A stretch of DNA of 64,000 nucleotides. Source: Paraspadella gotoi (Eukaryota; Chaetognatha). Position 1 is the stretch's first letter. Each line of letters begins with the position of its first letter. This document shows positions 33,978-46,120 of this stretch, one piece after another. The position numbers and the translations under genes were made by a program. The notes beneath the pieces are model-generated. The model saw only the letters and a program-made list of their open reading frames with translations, was not told the origin of the DNA and searched no databases. The stretch covers positions 6,928,550 through 6,992,549 of the forward strand of contig CM119267.1 in the NCBI GenBank assembly GCA_051294375.1. The letters are read 5' to 3'.

Positions 33978-36335
33978 AGGAATGCGCACTTATCGGTTGC
34001 CGCTTAATCAAAAACTCAAACAGGTTTCTATCTTTTTTTTTTTCCTTCCCAAGACTAAGGATCTTTGTACTGGAAAGAAAAGGCGAAATGGCTTCTTTAT
34101 TTAAGTCTAATTTAAATAAGAAGCATTCACTGATACCTTTTTTAAGTTTCCAGTCTGCCAGTAAATAACTAAAATAACTCAGTAGTAATTTCATAAGTAC
34201 GCATTGATTTTCTGTCAATGTGAACTTGTTTTTTTTTTTTTGTAATGATACATAATGCACATTAAATGTCTTTATTGTAACTTACAATTCCTACCAAAAT
34301 TATGACTGTGTGTGAAAGAGCAGAGGAATTCAAAAAAAGCAAATTAAAGCGCATCGTGTGGGAGAACAACGATTGGTGAAATGAAAAAAAAAAAAAGCGA
34401 AAAAAAGTTTGGTCAGCGCCCGAAAGGGGTCTTAAGTTGCTGGGAAAATTCGTTAAGAGAGATGGAAAAGATAAGAAGTGCTCGCCGGTGCTCATGGTCC
34501 GAAGTCTAATCGCGTTTTTGGCGGACAGGCATAGAGCCTTCTCAATAAAGCGGCTATATTTTTCAAAGGCCCCAATTTCAGCTTAAATTCCAAATTAACG
34601 ACATAATTTTTAAAGTTTAAAGATAAGTCTGTGGTTATGGAGAGGGGTTAAAGTTAGGGATTGGGGGTTAAAAGAATTTGGTTGGGTTTAAACTATTTGG
34701 TTGAGATTAAGGATGCCTGGTTAAGGTATTAATTATATTTAGGATTAAGAACAGAAATTGGGCGCTTTTGGGGAAAATGTGCGGAAAGGTTTTCCGATCC
34801 TTTGGAATGAAAGCGCGCGTTTTCCCATCTCCGATGGATCCCCGTTTTTTGCGATGGAACCCAAACAGGTTTTTTGTTTTACGGTCGAAAGGCAGGAAAG
34901 CAATTTTTAGCCGAAAGAAGAAGTTCACTGCCAAAATATCGGAAAGGTGTTTGTTGTTTGTCGTTGTTGTTATTGTTATTGTTGTTGTTGTTGTTGCGTT
35001 TTTATTTTTGTTCGCCTTGCCTTTGGGCGGAAAGATGCCTTTTTGCTGAGTCGAAGCTATTATTAAGAATGAAGAGCCAAGTCTTGTTCATGGTCATTAG
35101 TGTCTCTTCTTTTTAGTTTCTAATTGTTTTTTCCTCTCTCTGTTTCGTTGTCTTTTTCCTCTTCTTTCCTCTGCTCTCTCTCTCTCTCTCCTCTCCCGTC
35201 TGCTCTCTCTCTCTCCTCTCTCTCTCTTCTCTCTCCTCTCTTCTCGTCTCTCTTCTCTCTTTTTCTCCCTCTCGCTTTGCTCTGGCTTCTGTTTCCTGGC
35301 TCTCTATCGGCTCTAGATATCTCTTTCTATCTCTCTCTTCCTTTTTGTTTTCCTTCTTACCTTCTCTTCTCATCTCTCTTCTCCTCTTTCGTCTCTCTCC
35401 TCTCTCTCTCTCTTTTCTGCTCTCTCTCTACTTTCTTTTTACCACGATTCCCTTCATTTTTCTTTTTCCCCGCCAATACTTTTCTTTCTTTCTCTATCCG
35501 CGCCGTTTCGCTTCCCGCGTGCAATCGGGCGCGTGGTTCTTCCAGAACAGAAAAAACTCCTCCGTCCGGATGCCTACAGAGGGAAAAACCGGAAACCGGA
35601 TCCGGCCAATCAGTCGCGCTGAGCCGGTCTGTCACGTGATTGAACGGACAACTAGACGCCTTTCACGCGTTACGGGCCGCCCTGACGTGAATCAGCAGCC
35701 CACGAATGAAAAGAGTTTGAAAGAGTCAGTCAATCACGGAAACGAAAGAACGGACCCGTCTCGGGTTTTAAAAATCATCAATCAATTTCCATGCTTGCCA
35801 CCCAATGGATATTTTGGAATATTAAATTAGGGAATTATTATTTTTTTTTTTTAGGGCCAAAGATAAGGGTTTAAGGAAAGGATAAGAATTAGAATAAGGG
35901 ATTAGGGTTAGGCATTAAAGATTAGGGATTAAGGGTTCAGAGATTTAAGGGTTAGGAATTAGGGGTTTGAGGTTAAAGATTAAGGATTAATTGGGAATTA
36001 AAGGAATTAAAGGAAAATGGTGCTTTTGGAAGATGAGCCGAATAAATGAAGATGATCGATTTCTTGAAATCGGAAAATATTGACATTTCTCAAGTTTAAT
36101 TTAGTTAATTTAGTTTCATAGTGGCAACCAAAATAATCACTTTTTAAAATCAATTTCTTGTTTTGTATTTTTTGCTTGACGTCATGGTAACTAACAATTA
36201 ATTAGTTCTTTTCGATAATTATTTTACAGAAACGAAAATCTTTTCATTTTTACAAATTTTGATGACTGACCGCATATTGTCAGTTTCGAGTCGGTTCACG
36301 TCGAACCGAGAGTATCAACGCACTTTCTTTCGACT
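33978..36335. repeat. Right arm of palindrome B
   Basis: Reverse complement of 31,632-33,881 with scattered small indels and substitutions. It contains inverted copies of MITE-like elements 3 and 4 and of the promoter-like block. Open frames on both arms do not agree with each other across indels, which argues against coding. Confidence 0.85.
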
Positions 36336-36412
36336 TAAAAATTATCATAAATTCTTAATAATATTTATAAAAAATCTTTATAATTGTATTTATTAATGAC
36401 TTTATCAAATTA

Positions 36413-36452
36413 ACCAATTAACCAATTAACCAATTAACCAATTAACCAATTT
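36413..36452. repeat. (AATTAACC)n octamer repeat
   Basis: Five near-perfect AATTAACC units just outside palindrome B. Confidence 0.95.
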
Positions 36453-37062
36453 TCATACTATTACTTAGATTAAGTTTTTAATTAATATTTCTGTTATACT
36501 TCTGTAATACTTTTTGAAATTTCTGCTCCACCCGGTATTCGAGAGTCAAGGACGTCTTTTGTTTTTCTCTCGATGCGTCCGGGTTCCGACAGATGTCGTC
36601 CAGATCCGGTGCATGTCACATCCAAGTCCCGAGAACTTTCGGGGTTTGGCAACTATGCAACTATCTACATCTCAGTCCGCAAAGCTGACACCCGGCTTTG
36701 AATGTCTCCTGAAACAAAAAATGAGACTTGAACAAAACAAATACCTAAAACCGAACAACGCTGCAAGATAAAATACATCAATAAAAACTGTTCTTAAAGT
36801 GCAAAGCGGCGGAATTTTTATATTTTTTCGCGGAAAAAAAAATTAACCTGGACATACGATTTTTATATGAAAAAAGTATTTTCACTTGTTACTTCGTGGA
36901 TCTCGATATATACACATATATTTACAAACGATGTCAACTTCTTAACTAACAACTTGCAAAAAAACACCGATTCAAGATCGCCAGCGTTTGGATAATGTTT
37001 TTAATTCGAAATTAAAAACCAGGAATAAAAACCCGATTTGTCAAACAGTAATAAAAAAAAAA

Positions 37063-37073
37063 NNNNNNNNNNN
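37063..37073. other. Assembly gap (11 N)
   Basis: Eleven undetermined bases in an A-rich run, about 130 bp upstream of the first recognised FAM43-like exon. Confidence 0.99.
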
Positions 37074-37199
37074 AAAACGCAAGCAAACAAGAAAAAAAAA
37101 TTTATACTAATCATAGTAAGAAGAAAACAAAGCAAACAATAAACAGATTTAAGTCTCGTGGCTTCCAATCGCTCGTCCGCCAATCGACCTCGTTACCCC

Positions 37200-37372
37200 C
37201 CCCCTCAACCCCACCCTCAATCCCCAATGCCCCGTCGACGTCTCCCCGGCGACCACCTCCGATGAAATCTCTTCCAAGAAGCGACGCTGCTTCACCATCA
37301 ATGACGAGGAGCCCGCGTTGCGGGTTCGTTACCTGGGGAACATCCTCACCACGATGACGAAGGTTGGTTTAG

Positions 37373-37463
<91 letters not shown>

Positions 37464-40135
37464 TGACTAGACTAAGTGGAAGACCCAGAGTGATCGGGAG
37501 CATGGATAGACTCTGACAGAGGCGGGAAGGACTGGGAAAGACCATGAGGGACAAGGAGAGACTGGGAGAGACTCGGAGAGACCGGGAGAGTCTGGGAGAG
37601 ACCGAGAGAGACTGGGAAAGACAGAAAGATAGAAAGAGAGCTAGAGACGCACATTGACATACGCGTTCATCCCGATTCACCAGGGCGAGGGATGCGTTGA
37701 CAAGCCGGTGGACGCCCTGTGGAACAACTTTGTGAAGCACGGGAAGGAAGGTTCGAAGATGGAGCTGGTCGTGGGTCCCTACGGCCTTCGCGCCGTTGTG
37801 GTGGCGCCCGTCGAGCGGAAACCGACGGAGTACTTCGCCTCTCGTCTCGTCTTCTGCACCGTCAGCGCCAAGCACCCGCGACTCTTCGTTTGGGTCTATC
37901 GTCACGACGCAAAGCGGAACAAGGTTTTTAACTTATTAGCTAATTGATTTTGTTGTGCGTTCTGTTTAGTTTAATCCCTTGGAAGCGATTTACATGTATT
38001 GGCGCAGCCACTGGTAGATTATGTTGGGTTTACTGTTTTGTAATTTTGTACGCGAACGATGTTTGTTGTTGTGGCGACTGGTAAAGGCAATAATCGTTAT
38101 TTTATTTTTAGATTTGTTTCTGGCTAATTCTCGATTAGTTTGAAATTAATAGATTTGATGGATTTATTGAGTTAATGATTGATTGATTTATTTAATGATT
38201 GATTGGTTGATTGATGTAGTGTTTTTTGATTGATTTATTGATTGATTGATTGATTCTATTTCCCCCTCAAGATGGAACTTCGCTGTCACGCGGCCTTTTG
38301 CCGTCGACCGGACGACGCGACCCGGTTGAAGACTCGGCTCCAGGCGAACCTAACCCGGATCTTAAAAGAATACTACAGGGACCAGAAAAGGCGGGAAACG
38401 GCAAGACTGAGCAGGTTGGTAAATACATAAACCATATCGAAATAGTAACATAGCTGGACCCTGCTAGCTTTCAATCAAGACTCTCTCTCAGTCACGTTTA
38501 TTCACTCTCAGCTTCCCTATCCATGAAATGCTATGAAATTGGTACGACCAATATAAAAATTATCCATTAATTTAATAAATGAGCTATCTTGCCCCTGACT
38601 TTGGACAGGCTTTGGTGGTTTAAGGCCTCCATCACTCTTACAAGATAATGACATGGCAGGTCCCTGCAAGTTTTCAATCAAGTCTGTCTCACAGTCTCGT
38701 TTATTCGCTCCCAGAGTACCTGGCTTCCCTATCAATGAAGTGGTATAATATTTCAAAGAATGTTTCAATTGTATGAAAAGACCACTCCCTTAAGTATTAG
38801 ATCGAGAAATACTTATTGTACTCCGCACTAGCATCAAAATACAAGGAGCTGAATTTTATGAAATTGGTACAACCAATATAAAAATTATAAGTATAAGTAA
38901 ATTATAAGTATGTTTCAATTGTATAAAATTGATCGTTTCATTGTAAAAGTTTTCCCGCCCGTCTTTCTAGATCTCCAACAGCGGGCCTCATGCCGACGCC
39001 GCTTCGCAAAAGGATCCTCACCATCGGTCACAAATACCGACCTCCCGCCAGCATGCAGAGAAACGCCCCGGGATTGGCGGCTATAAGAGAAGAGAGGGAA
39101 GAGAGAGAGGAAAGAGAAGAGAGAGAGGAAAGAAAGGAGAGAGTGGAGAAGGGAGAGGAAGGCTCCGAGAAGGGATGGCCAGTGGTTCGGACAGAGGGAA
39201 TGGAACTTGACGCGGTGTTGGAGGAGGAGGAGGATGAGGAAGAAGACGACAACGACGAAGAGCCGTCCTCGTTCTCCAACGGGGATTCCGAAATTTCTGC
39301 GTCGGCGTCGACGACTGGAAGGCGGAAACTTCGGTCCTCTTCGTCCGTCGTCGTAGAAAACGGAGAATCCTGCATCATTTACGACGACGACGAAAGCGAC
39401 GAAAGCGACGAAACTGACGACGAAAGCGACGACGAAATGGATGTTTTCGAATCGGATTCCGCGATTTGCGCGGAACCTCAACCCGAACGAAATCAGAACC
39501 TCTCATCCGCCGAAGACGAAGACGACGACGACAAAAAGGACGAAGACGATGACTCGTCTTCCGACGACGAATCCAGCCGCGTCTTCTCTCGACACTTCTT
39601 TCAAAGAACGGGCTCTGGTCGACGATCCATTCCGCGGCGAAGATCCTCCTCCGAAATCCTTCGATCGTGGTCCATGAGAACGAGATACGGAGAAACCGGG
39701 TTGGCAGCTGCGGATGCGGCTGCCGCGGCGACCGAGACGGCGACGGACGCTTCTTTAATGGACGCTGAGGCGGTAGAATCGGCAGCGCTGCTGGATGCGG
39801 GACAAGCAGCATCGAACTCTGCGGAGCGGGAGGCGGTCGTGGCGGAAACTGCTGCGCGAGGATCCCAGGATTCGCCGCCTCCGTCGGCGTCGTCGTCGTC
39901 TTCGTCCTCCTCCGCGTCTTCATCTTTCGACTCTGAAGGTTCGGCGAAGATAAGATCGTGCGACAGTCAGGACAGCGGCGTGGAAGGCGGCGGCGGCGGC
40001 GGCGGCGTCCGCAGAGACAACCCCTCAAACGGCTTGAGCCAGTACGCGAACAATCTCCAAGAGAAGTCAATCTCAGTTGAGCCCAGCTCAATCGCGAACA
40101 TCGCGCTTCCAGTGATAAATGATGTAGATATTTAA
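37200..40135 (+). CDS. FAM43-like PID/PTB-domain protein (N-terminus not found)
   Basis: Exons: ?-37362 (5' border unresolved), 37684-37923, 38272-38414 and 38971-40135, all joining in frame (phases 0, 0 and 2). The PID core reads RVRYLGNILTTMTKGEGC, then LWNNF, LVVGPYGLRAVV, RLVFCTVSAKHPRLFVWVYR and MELRCHAAFCRRPDDATRL. This follows the vertebrate FAM43 pattern: RYLGN, GEGC, GP.GLR, YC...R...F.WVYR, LRCHAVLV. After the domain, PLRKRILTIGHKYRPPASMQ, then RNAPGL..IREE, matches FAM43's PLR..L....YRPP...RSAP.L.SI.EE. The tail is acidic (long Glu/Asp/Ser runs) and ends at TAA 40133-40135. The first exon frame is open back to a TAA at 37150 but has no ATG, so an upstream exon is missing, perhaps in or near the 37,063 gap. 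FAM43 is probably a cytoplasmic adaptor; its role is poorly known. AATAAA occurs at 40,835. Confidence 0.85.
37371..37645. repeat. GA tract and GAGACTGGGA minisatellite in FAM43-like intron
   Basis: (GA)n from 37,371 to 37,460, then irregular GGGAGAGACTGGGAGAGACC-type repeats to 37,640. The minus-strand Ser/Leu/Pro frame over it is an artefact. Confidence 0.85.
38163..38256. repeat. (GATT)n-like repeat
   Basis: Repeated GATTGATT words immediately before the acceptor of the third FAM43-like exon. Confidence 0.85.
38430..38905. repeat. 322-bp repeat copy in FAM43-like intron
   Basis: One full copy from ATGAAATTGGTACGACC (about 38,532) to about 38,880, preceded by a partial copy (38,452-38,525) with GACCCTGCTAGCTTTCAATC. 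Same orientation as the array at 17.6 kb. Confidence 0.85.
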
Positions 40136-41305
40136 TCCTTGTATCTTCGTACATTCCAGGATCGAATGGTTTTTAATTTATTTCTCTCTTATTGATTTCA
40201 TTTCGTACAAGTTTGAATTGGTATATCGGAAGAAATTGTTTTCTTAACCTCCGTTTTACTACAACGATACACTTGTTGATGCTTTATATGCTATACATAG
40301 CGTTTATATTCGTTCTCTTTACAATGATTTTCTTTACTTTTTATCTTTATTCACTCTGGAAATTAATGCGCTTATATAAGTAATTCTAGTCGACTAAATT
40401 AAAAGGGAAATCTTTTGTGAAAAAAAAATGCTCTGTTGCATTGATGATGGATGCTTGTGATTTAGAATACACGACGTCGATTCGGCGTAAATTTTGAAGT
40501 TTTACATTCGATTGAAAGTCGAGAGAACTAAGGGATTTAAAATTTTGGGTTCTTTTTCAATAGTTTTGTAGATCGAGAAAAAAGCGAGATAAGTAGGACA
40601 ATGGCATTTTGTTGAAAATCTTAGTCAGAAATTCACGTTTGCCGTTAGAGGTCGTCTCTTATTAAGTGTTCAATCATCAAATGAACAACGCCCGACTAAC
40701 GAAAAAACATTTGTTTTTTTTTAAAGTTGTATACGAAACATTATTTTTAATTTTAGAAATATCAATTTATATGTAAATAGTAATGCGTTAACATTGTACG
40801 GTCACTTATCATAAACAAAAGGATACATTATAAAAATAAAGTCAAAACCACTTTAAAAAGTTCTTCGCCCCTATAAGCACGGACCAAAGTCCAGAGATAA
40901 CTGTCCCGAAATCTTGTCCCGCCAAAACAATTTTCTTTTTGAAAGTATTACCAAATAAAACATTTGATTCCGACTGCTTCTTCAAAACATCTTGACAATA
41001 TGTAATGATTGAAGCGTTAAACTTAAAGGTAAATAAGATTGTATTGATAACTGAGCCAAACGCAATGTCACCGAGGAAAAAACGAAGTTTGTGTTTCTTC
41101 TTATTTTACAAACAACTTACCTTATTTGGTCAAGTTTTGTTTTTGCTATAGGACATACCTTTCCTTCAGAAATTCACAGCGTAAATACTACTTACCAGAA
41201 GCAAATGCGCTAACTTTTATTTACGGTATAAGCAAACACTATAGCTTTTCTATAAATATAATATAAAATATACTCTTTAGGTTTCCCTTTCGATCGCTCG
41301 TAGTC
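40136..41305. other. 3' flank of FAM43-like gene and 5' flank of transporter gene 1
   Basis: AT-rich DNA without a supportable exon. It presumably contains the FAM43-like 3' UTR (AATAAA at 40,835). The end of this stretch adjoins the transposon at 41,315 and would originally have continued directly into the transporter start codon. Confidence 0.4.
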
Positions 41306-41314
41306 GCCAACGAT

Positions 41315-42223
41315 TAAAGTGTTTCACCAAAAAGTGAAAAGTGATCAAAACTTCATTTACTGATGGAGACAATATCTACATCGAGGAAAATGTGTTGTGG
41401 GGGGGAGGGTAAAAAAAATAAGTTTGGTGTTAAATTTGGTCAAAACCCTTTGTGCTACCCTCGACTAAAGGATGAAAAAGCATACCTTGAGCACCTTCTC
41501 GTCAATTGACTAAATACTATTGAGCCTAGCCAGGTCGAAATGATTTCATTAGTTGCACCACCCTTCAAGGATGATGCTGTCATAATTTCACCTTTCTATC
41601 ATCACGTCGGATCACGCTACTTCATATAGTGTATACGGGGGGATAGATAACAACTAGCTTTGAACCCCTAATCGCATTTTATAATTATTTTTATACAGAT
41701 TACCGAATCTTTTTGCATGCTCTTAAACTAACAACATAAAATCAGTCAGGAACAAACTCTTGGAATCTCGATTGTATCTTTGTAGAAATCCGTATAAACA
41801 ATATAATATAATATAACATAATATTATATAATATAACAATATAAACAATACTTCCTGTATAAAATATGACAAAAATACAGCAGTGCTATAAAGTATATAC
41901 CCCACGGTATAATCCTTTCTTTCATAGTGTTATAGAGATTTACAATGAATTTCATTTGGTTTGTTAACGACGATATTTATATAATTATGCAATTTAGATC
42001 TCCCAGAAATATCACGCAAACCCCTTCAGGTTGAAAAAAGAGATATTTTTAAAGAACCAAGCAGTTATTCAGCCAGCACACTTATTAGATTAATCAAATT
42101 ATATTTATTTATTTTATAACCCTAATACTTAATTGTTTGCTTTTGGTTCACATATGATGTAAAACGATAATGATTAGAAAAGATTTTAAATTAAATATAT
42201 TTTCTAAAGTAGGATATTTTTGT

Positions 42224-42267
<44 letters not shown>

Positions 42268-42477
42268 ATGTGACTAGGCTCAATAGTCAATAGTATTTAG
42301 ACAAATAACAAAAATGTGCTCATGGTATGTTTTTTCTTCCTTGAGCCGAGGGTAGCACGAAGAGTGTTGAACCAAATTTAACACCAAGTAGTGCAAACTT
42401 ATTTCTTTACCCCCAACATATTTTCCTAGACGTAAATAAAGATTGGAACACTTGTCACATTTTGGTGAAATACCTTA
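41315..42477. mobile_element. Non-autonomous TIR transposon inserted at transporter start codon
   Basis: The left end TAAAGTGTTTCACCAAAAAG and the reverse complement of the right end TAAGGTATTTCACCAAAATG match. Inverted similarity extends about 230 bp inward (to about 41,540 and 42,265). The 1,163-bp element is bounded by a perfect 9-bp direct repeat GCCAACGAT (41,306-41,314 and 42,478-42,486). The inner part holds a short AT-rich (ATATA)n palindrome near 41,810-41,850 and a GA tract at 42,225-42,262. There is no transposase. The TIR fits hAT YARNG, but a 9-bp duplication is one base longer than usual for hAT. Confidence 0.8.
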
Positions 42478-42484
42478 GCCAACG

Positions 42485-43902
42485 ATGGCCCAAGTGGTCT
42501 TCACCTTTCCTCTTCTGGTGCTGATGGCCGTCAGTTGGAGCTACATCTATTTGCTGATTTCTCTCCTTGACGACTGCATCGACTGGATCTCCGTTCTGTG
42601 GACTCTCGCTCTGACCAACCTCGTTTCCACCTTTCCACTCGCGTTGCATTTCCGCCAATCGCCTCTGGGACCCGCGTCGTTGAAGGGATGTTGGAGAGTC
42701 CAGCTGGCGACCGTGGCGGCGTTGGAGGTGCTCTGTAAGGTGGGTCACGAACGACTGGAAAAGAATTTTCGGTCCACAATTAGTTTTTAATGTTTACTTA
42801 TAAGAAAAATAATTTTATTATTTTAAAACTCAGATTAGTAAATAGACGTATACCACAACTGAAGCTATATATTCATTGAAGTCAAAATATGTTAAGAAAA
42901 AATATTAAAGTGTTTTTTTTTTATATCAAATTATGATACAGACTATGATCAAAAATGACAACAGAAAAAGAATAAAAAATAGCACAGCACATTGTTTATA
43001 ATTATGCAGGCTTTAGTGGCTGAATACGTGCATTTTAAGGAATAGTTTTAAATTTAGAAAAGTTTTAAAGACTGCAGTTTTAAAAAAAAACATAGATAAC
43101 CCCTCCCCGCAAGGTGTTGACGGTAGTGGCCGTAACCGGCGCTCCCGTCGGCGACGCCGTCACTCTCTGGAACCTCAGCGTCGTTTGGGCGACGATAATC
43201 CAATCTGCGCTCCGACGAAAAGCGCCGGGACGAATCCAAACCGGCGCTGTCGTCTTCACTCTCGCCGGCGTCGTACTCATTCAAAAGCCGAGCTTCATTT
43301 TCGGCGTCGATTTCGGTGGCGAAGACGTCGCCTCGGCGTTCCCCGATCGTCAGTACTTTTATCTCATCGCCACCGGAATCTCCCTCCCCTACGCGGGCTA
43401 CTTTGTCCTGACGGAGCAGCTCCAGCGGCGCGGCGTCCACTGGAGCGCTTTTTACCTCAACTACTCCGTGGCGGCGCTCTTCGTGGCCGGGGCGTGCACT
43501 ATCGTCGAGCCGGAAAGGCAGCTGCGCATCGCGACCTCTCTCTCGACGCTGGATTTCGGTGGCGTCGCGCTCGTGGGCGTTTTCGACGTCGTAGGCCGCT
43601 GCTGCTTCGTTTTCGCGTTGCAGCATGTGGGCGCGGAAGTGGTGGCCGTCTTCTCGACCCTCGAAATCCCCGTCTCTTACATCTTAGCCTTCGCCATGTT
43701 GGGACAGCAACCGGACGCCGTTGGTCTCGTCGGCGCCGGATTGATCTTCGCGGCGCTGGTGGCGATGGCGGTGGAGGGGTTCTGGAAGAAGAGGGATGGG
43801 GAGGGGGTGCTGCGGAAGAGGGGGGCGGAAGGGGCGTTTAAGAATGGAGGGGTTGATGTGAAGACGAGGGAAATCGTCGACGAAAGGTCTTCGTTGTTGT
43901 GA
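42485..43902 (+). CDS. EamA/DMT-family transporter 1 (SLC35G-like)
   Basis: Two exons, 42485-42739 and 43114-43902, joined in phase 0 (LCK/VLTVV); 347 residues. Hydrophobic segments cover nearly the whole chain, in line with the usual ten-helix drug/metabolite transporter fold. Second-exon signatures are GDAVTLWNLSVVWATIIQS, then TLAGVVLIQKPSFIFG, then a second-half repeat with PVSYILAFAML and GAGLIFAALVAM. The GD....T.N/S....... pattern followed by LAGVVL..P.FIFG is typical of EamA/SLC35G proteins. The C-terminus is a charged cytoplasmic-type tail. The ATG overlaps the target duplication of the element just upstream, so the native leader and promoter are now about 1.16 kb away. Substrate unknown. 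Confidence 0.88.
42487..42740 (+). other. First-exon coding block and donor of transporter 1
   Basis: The exon starts at the ATG and encodes the first membrane segments (VVFTFPLLVLMAVSWSYIYL and SVLWTLALTNLVSTFPLA). The donor AAG/GTGGGT falls after LEVLCK, the same place as in transporter 2, which shows that the intron predates the duplication. Confidence 0.7.
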
Positions 43903-44282
43903 TAAAAAGATTTAATGAAATTTTACTCGTTTACTGAATTTGACATGTGTTTTTTAAATCCTAGGGGGGGGGGAAATCAAGGTCAAGTCGGTCAACATAT
44001 CTGTTAACGTGACGTCACAGAGGCAAACCAGTTGAAACCGCTTTTCGGGCGAGCTCTTTAAAAACGTTTCATACGTCATATATCTGAATGTTTTTTGGCG
44101 TTGTTGACTGTCTTGAAATATATGAAAATTTCAAAATTATTTGTTTCACAATTTTAGGTCTTAGCTTTTATTATACTCGATATAATTATTACAAATTATT
44201 ATTATTATTATTAATATTATTACAAATTCTATATTTGTTATTAATTTTGGTTTTTGATAATCTAAACCTGAAAAATATTATT

Positions 44283-44915
44283 GAAGAGACAGTAAATTAT
44301 TGATATGTGTTAATGACAGAACCGTTCAATGTAAGCAGTCCCTCTGAGCTTCGGATCAGGCTGTAACACCATGTTACAGGCGGGTTAAGCGCCCCGTCCC
44401 TCTAAACTGCTAGGCGACCACCGGGCTAGAACCCCGGACCTTTGGGTTCGGAGGCGAATGACTTGCCTCCGGCAGCAATGGCCGCTGATGAACGGTTAGT
44501 GGATTTTTTAGTCCACCATACATCCCCCCTCCCGTAGGGAGAAGTCTGTTGCGTCTCTTCAGTGAATTGTTGTTGTTGGTGGAAAGTTTGTCACCAAGTT
44601 GAGGCATGTCGCCTGATGTGTTGTGGGTGGAAAGTGCATCGCCAGGTTGAGGCATGTCGCCTGAAAGTGTTGTTGTTGCTGTTGTGTTTGGAAGTCGGGC
44701 TCACCAATGAAGAGACAGTAATTATTGATATGTGTTAATGACAGAACCGTTCAATGTAAGCAGTCCCTGAGCTTCGGATCAGGCTGTAACACCATGTTAC
44801 AGGCGGGTTAAGCGCCCCGTCCCTCTAAACTGCTAGGACGACCACCGGGCTAGAACCCGGACCTTTGGGTTGGGAGGCGAATGACTTGCCTCCGGCAGCA
44901 ATGGCCGCTGATGAT
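44283..44915 (-). mobile_element. Tandem pair of tRNA-derived SINE-like repeats
   Basis: Two direct copies (44,283-44,494 and 44,707-44,915), nearly identical, starting GAAGAGACAGTAA and ending GCAGCAATGGCCGCTGATGA on plus. On the minus strand each contains CCGGGGTTCTAGCCCGG: a five-base-pair T-stem closing a seven-base loop, as in a tRNA T-arm with a B-box-like GTTCTAG. The spacer holds a further short duplication (GTTGAGGCATGTCGCCTGA twice). No complete tRNA cloverleaf was found. It lies between the two transporter genes. Confidence 0.55.
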
Positions 44916-46110
44916 GATTTAGATAATCGATGTTCAACAGAAAAAGGTGCTCCGTTTTAACTGGTTCGTCCTTTACGCAATAGGGTTCGATTCGACCTTC
45001 AACTCGACTTCACCTACAATTAGTTCGATCGAAAGGTTTGAAGTTGTTCGACGGGTCTTGACTCTTGAGAGATTAGGGTTTTAGAGATCACAAATCTTGA
45101 GTTACATTTTTAGTAATAACTTATTAAGCTAACTAGAGTGAAAACAAAATTAGGCTCTCTCTCTTCATATTTCAGGATATCTTTACATAAATTATATAGG
45201 GCTAAAAAGAAAATCATATTATGCAAACAGTACCCTGTACAGTTTACAGTGTAAAGTACAATGTACAGTGTACATATTCCATCTCGCGAGGAGGGCGCTA
45301 TTTGCGTGAAACTTTATATAGTGCTCGCATTTCGGTCGCATTTTGATAGGTTCTCAACCTATTTTGTCAATAAATATTTTGTGTGAGATAATCAAGTCAA
45401 ACGAGTTCCGAAACGGACTAGGATCGGGGACAAAAGACGTTGAACTCGAATCATCTAATCCCCTTCATGGCGTCTCATGAAAGCGAGATTCTTCAAATTT
45501 TCATACATTATTTGAATTTCACGCATATTAACGAATGCTTTTTTTTTTTATTTATTTTTATGATTTTTCATAAAAAAATTTTATAATCAAAAAAGAAAAA
45601 CAAACAAAAACAACCGGGGTCCTGTGAGCTCTTTTTTTCTGCCGCAATCAGTTCAATTGTCCAAGTGTCCAGGGCGACACTTAATAATCTGGTTGTACGT
45701 TAATGATCTCGTCATGTTTTTTTTTAACACCTGTTTTAAACAAGAGTCCTAAAATATTTTGCATCGGAGACGTTTAACCTTCCCGGGTCTCTCCATAAGT
45801 CTCTGTGGGGATGTTATTCGTAAACAAAAGCCTTTTTAGTCGGATCTGCTTTCAGCAGATCCCGACTCAATAATTCACTTTGTCGGTCCGTCGGTCCGCC
45901 CCCTCAATATTTTCGGGCATTCACTTACATTATGTCAGAACATCGAATTATGATAAATTGTGCAAAAGACCAATTTGCGCTTTTTTTTTTCCATCCAAAT
46001 CAAAAATATTCCAGAACTGAAACTGAAGCTGACGGCTCAAACCAATTTTTCGAATCGTCGCGTCTTTCAAAACCACTTGAGTCTTGATATAGTAAACAAA
46101 CTCGACATAA
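44916..46110. other. Intergenic between transporter genes
   Basis: No exon seen. It contains a short perfect-stem hairpin near 45,842-45,863 (GGATCTGCTTTCAGCAGATCC) and a duplicated GTACAGT/ACAGTGTA stretch near 45,235-45,270. Confidence 0.4.
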
Positions 46111-46120
46111 ACAAACAAAC

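Noticed and set aside
38990-40135. Last FAM43-like exon as a stand-alone gene starting at its ATG
   Set aside because: A CTAG acceptor 19 bases upstream and a matching phase join it to the PID exons; the sequence after the ATG matches the post-PID region of FAM43.
39375-40154. 259-residue minus-strand frame opposite the FAM43-like exon
   Set aside because: Arg/Pro-rich shadow of GAC/GAA-type codons on the plus strand.
42485-42790. Single-exon reading of transporter 1
   Set aside because: The frame continues past AAG/GTGGGT into non-membrane sequence; the paralogue and the second exon show a splice here.
44420-44440. Functional tRNA gene
   Set aside because: Only the T-arm is convincing; no acceptor-stem pairing or full cloverleaf could be drawn, and the unit is repeated as a SINE-like element.
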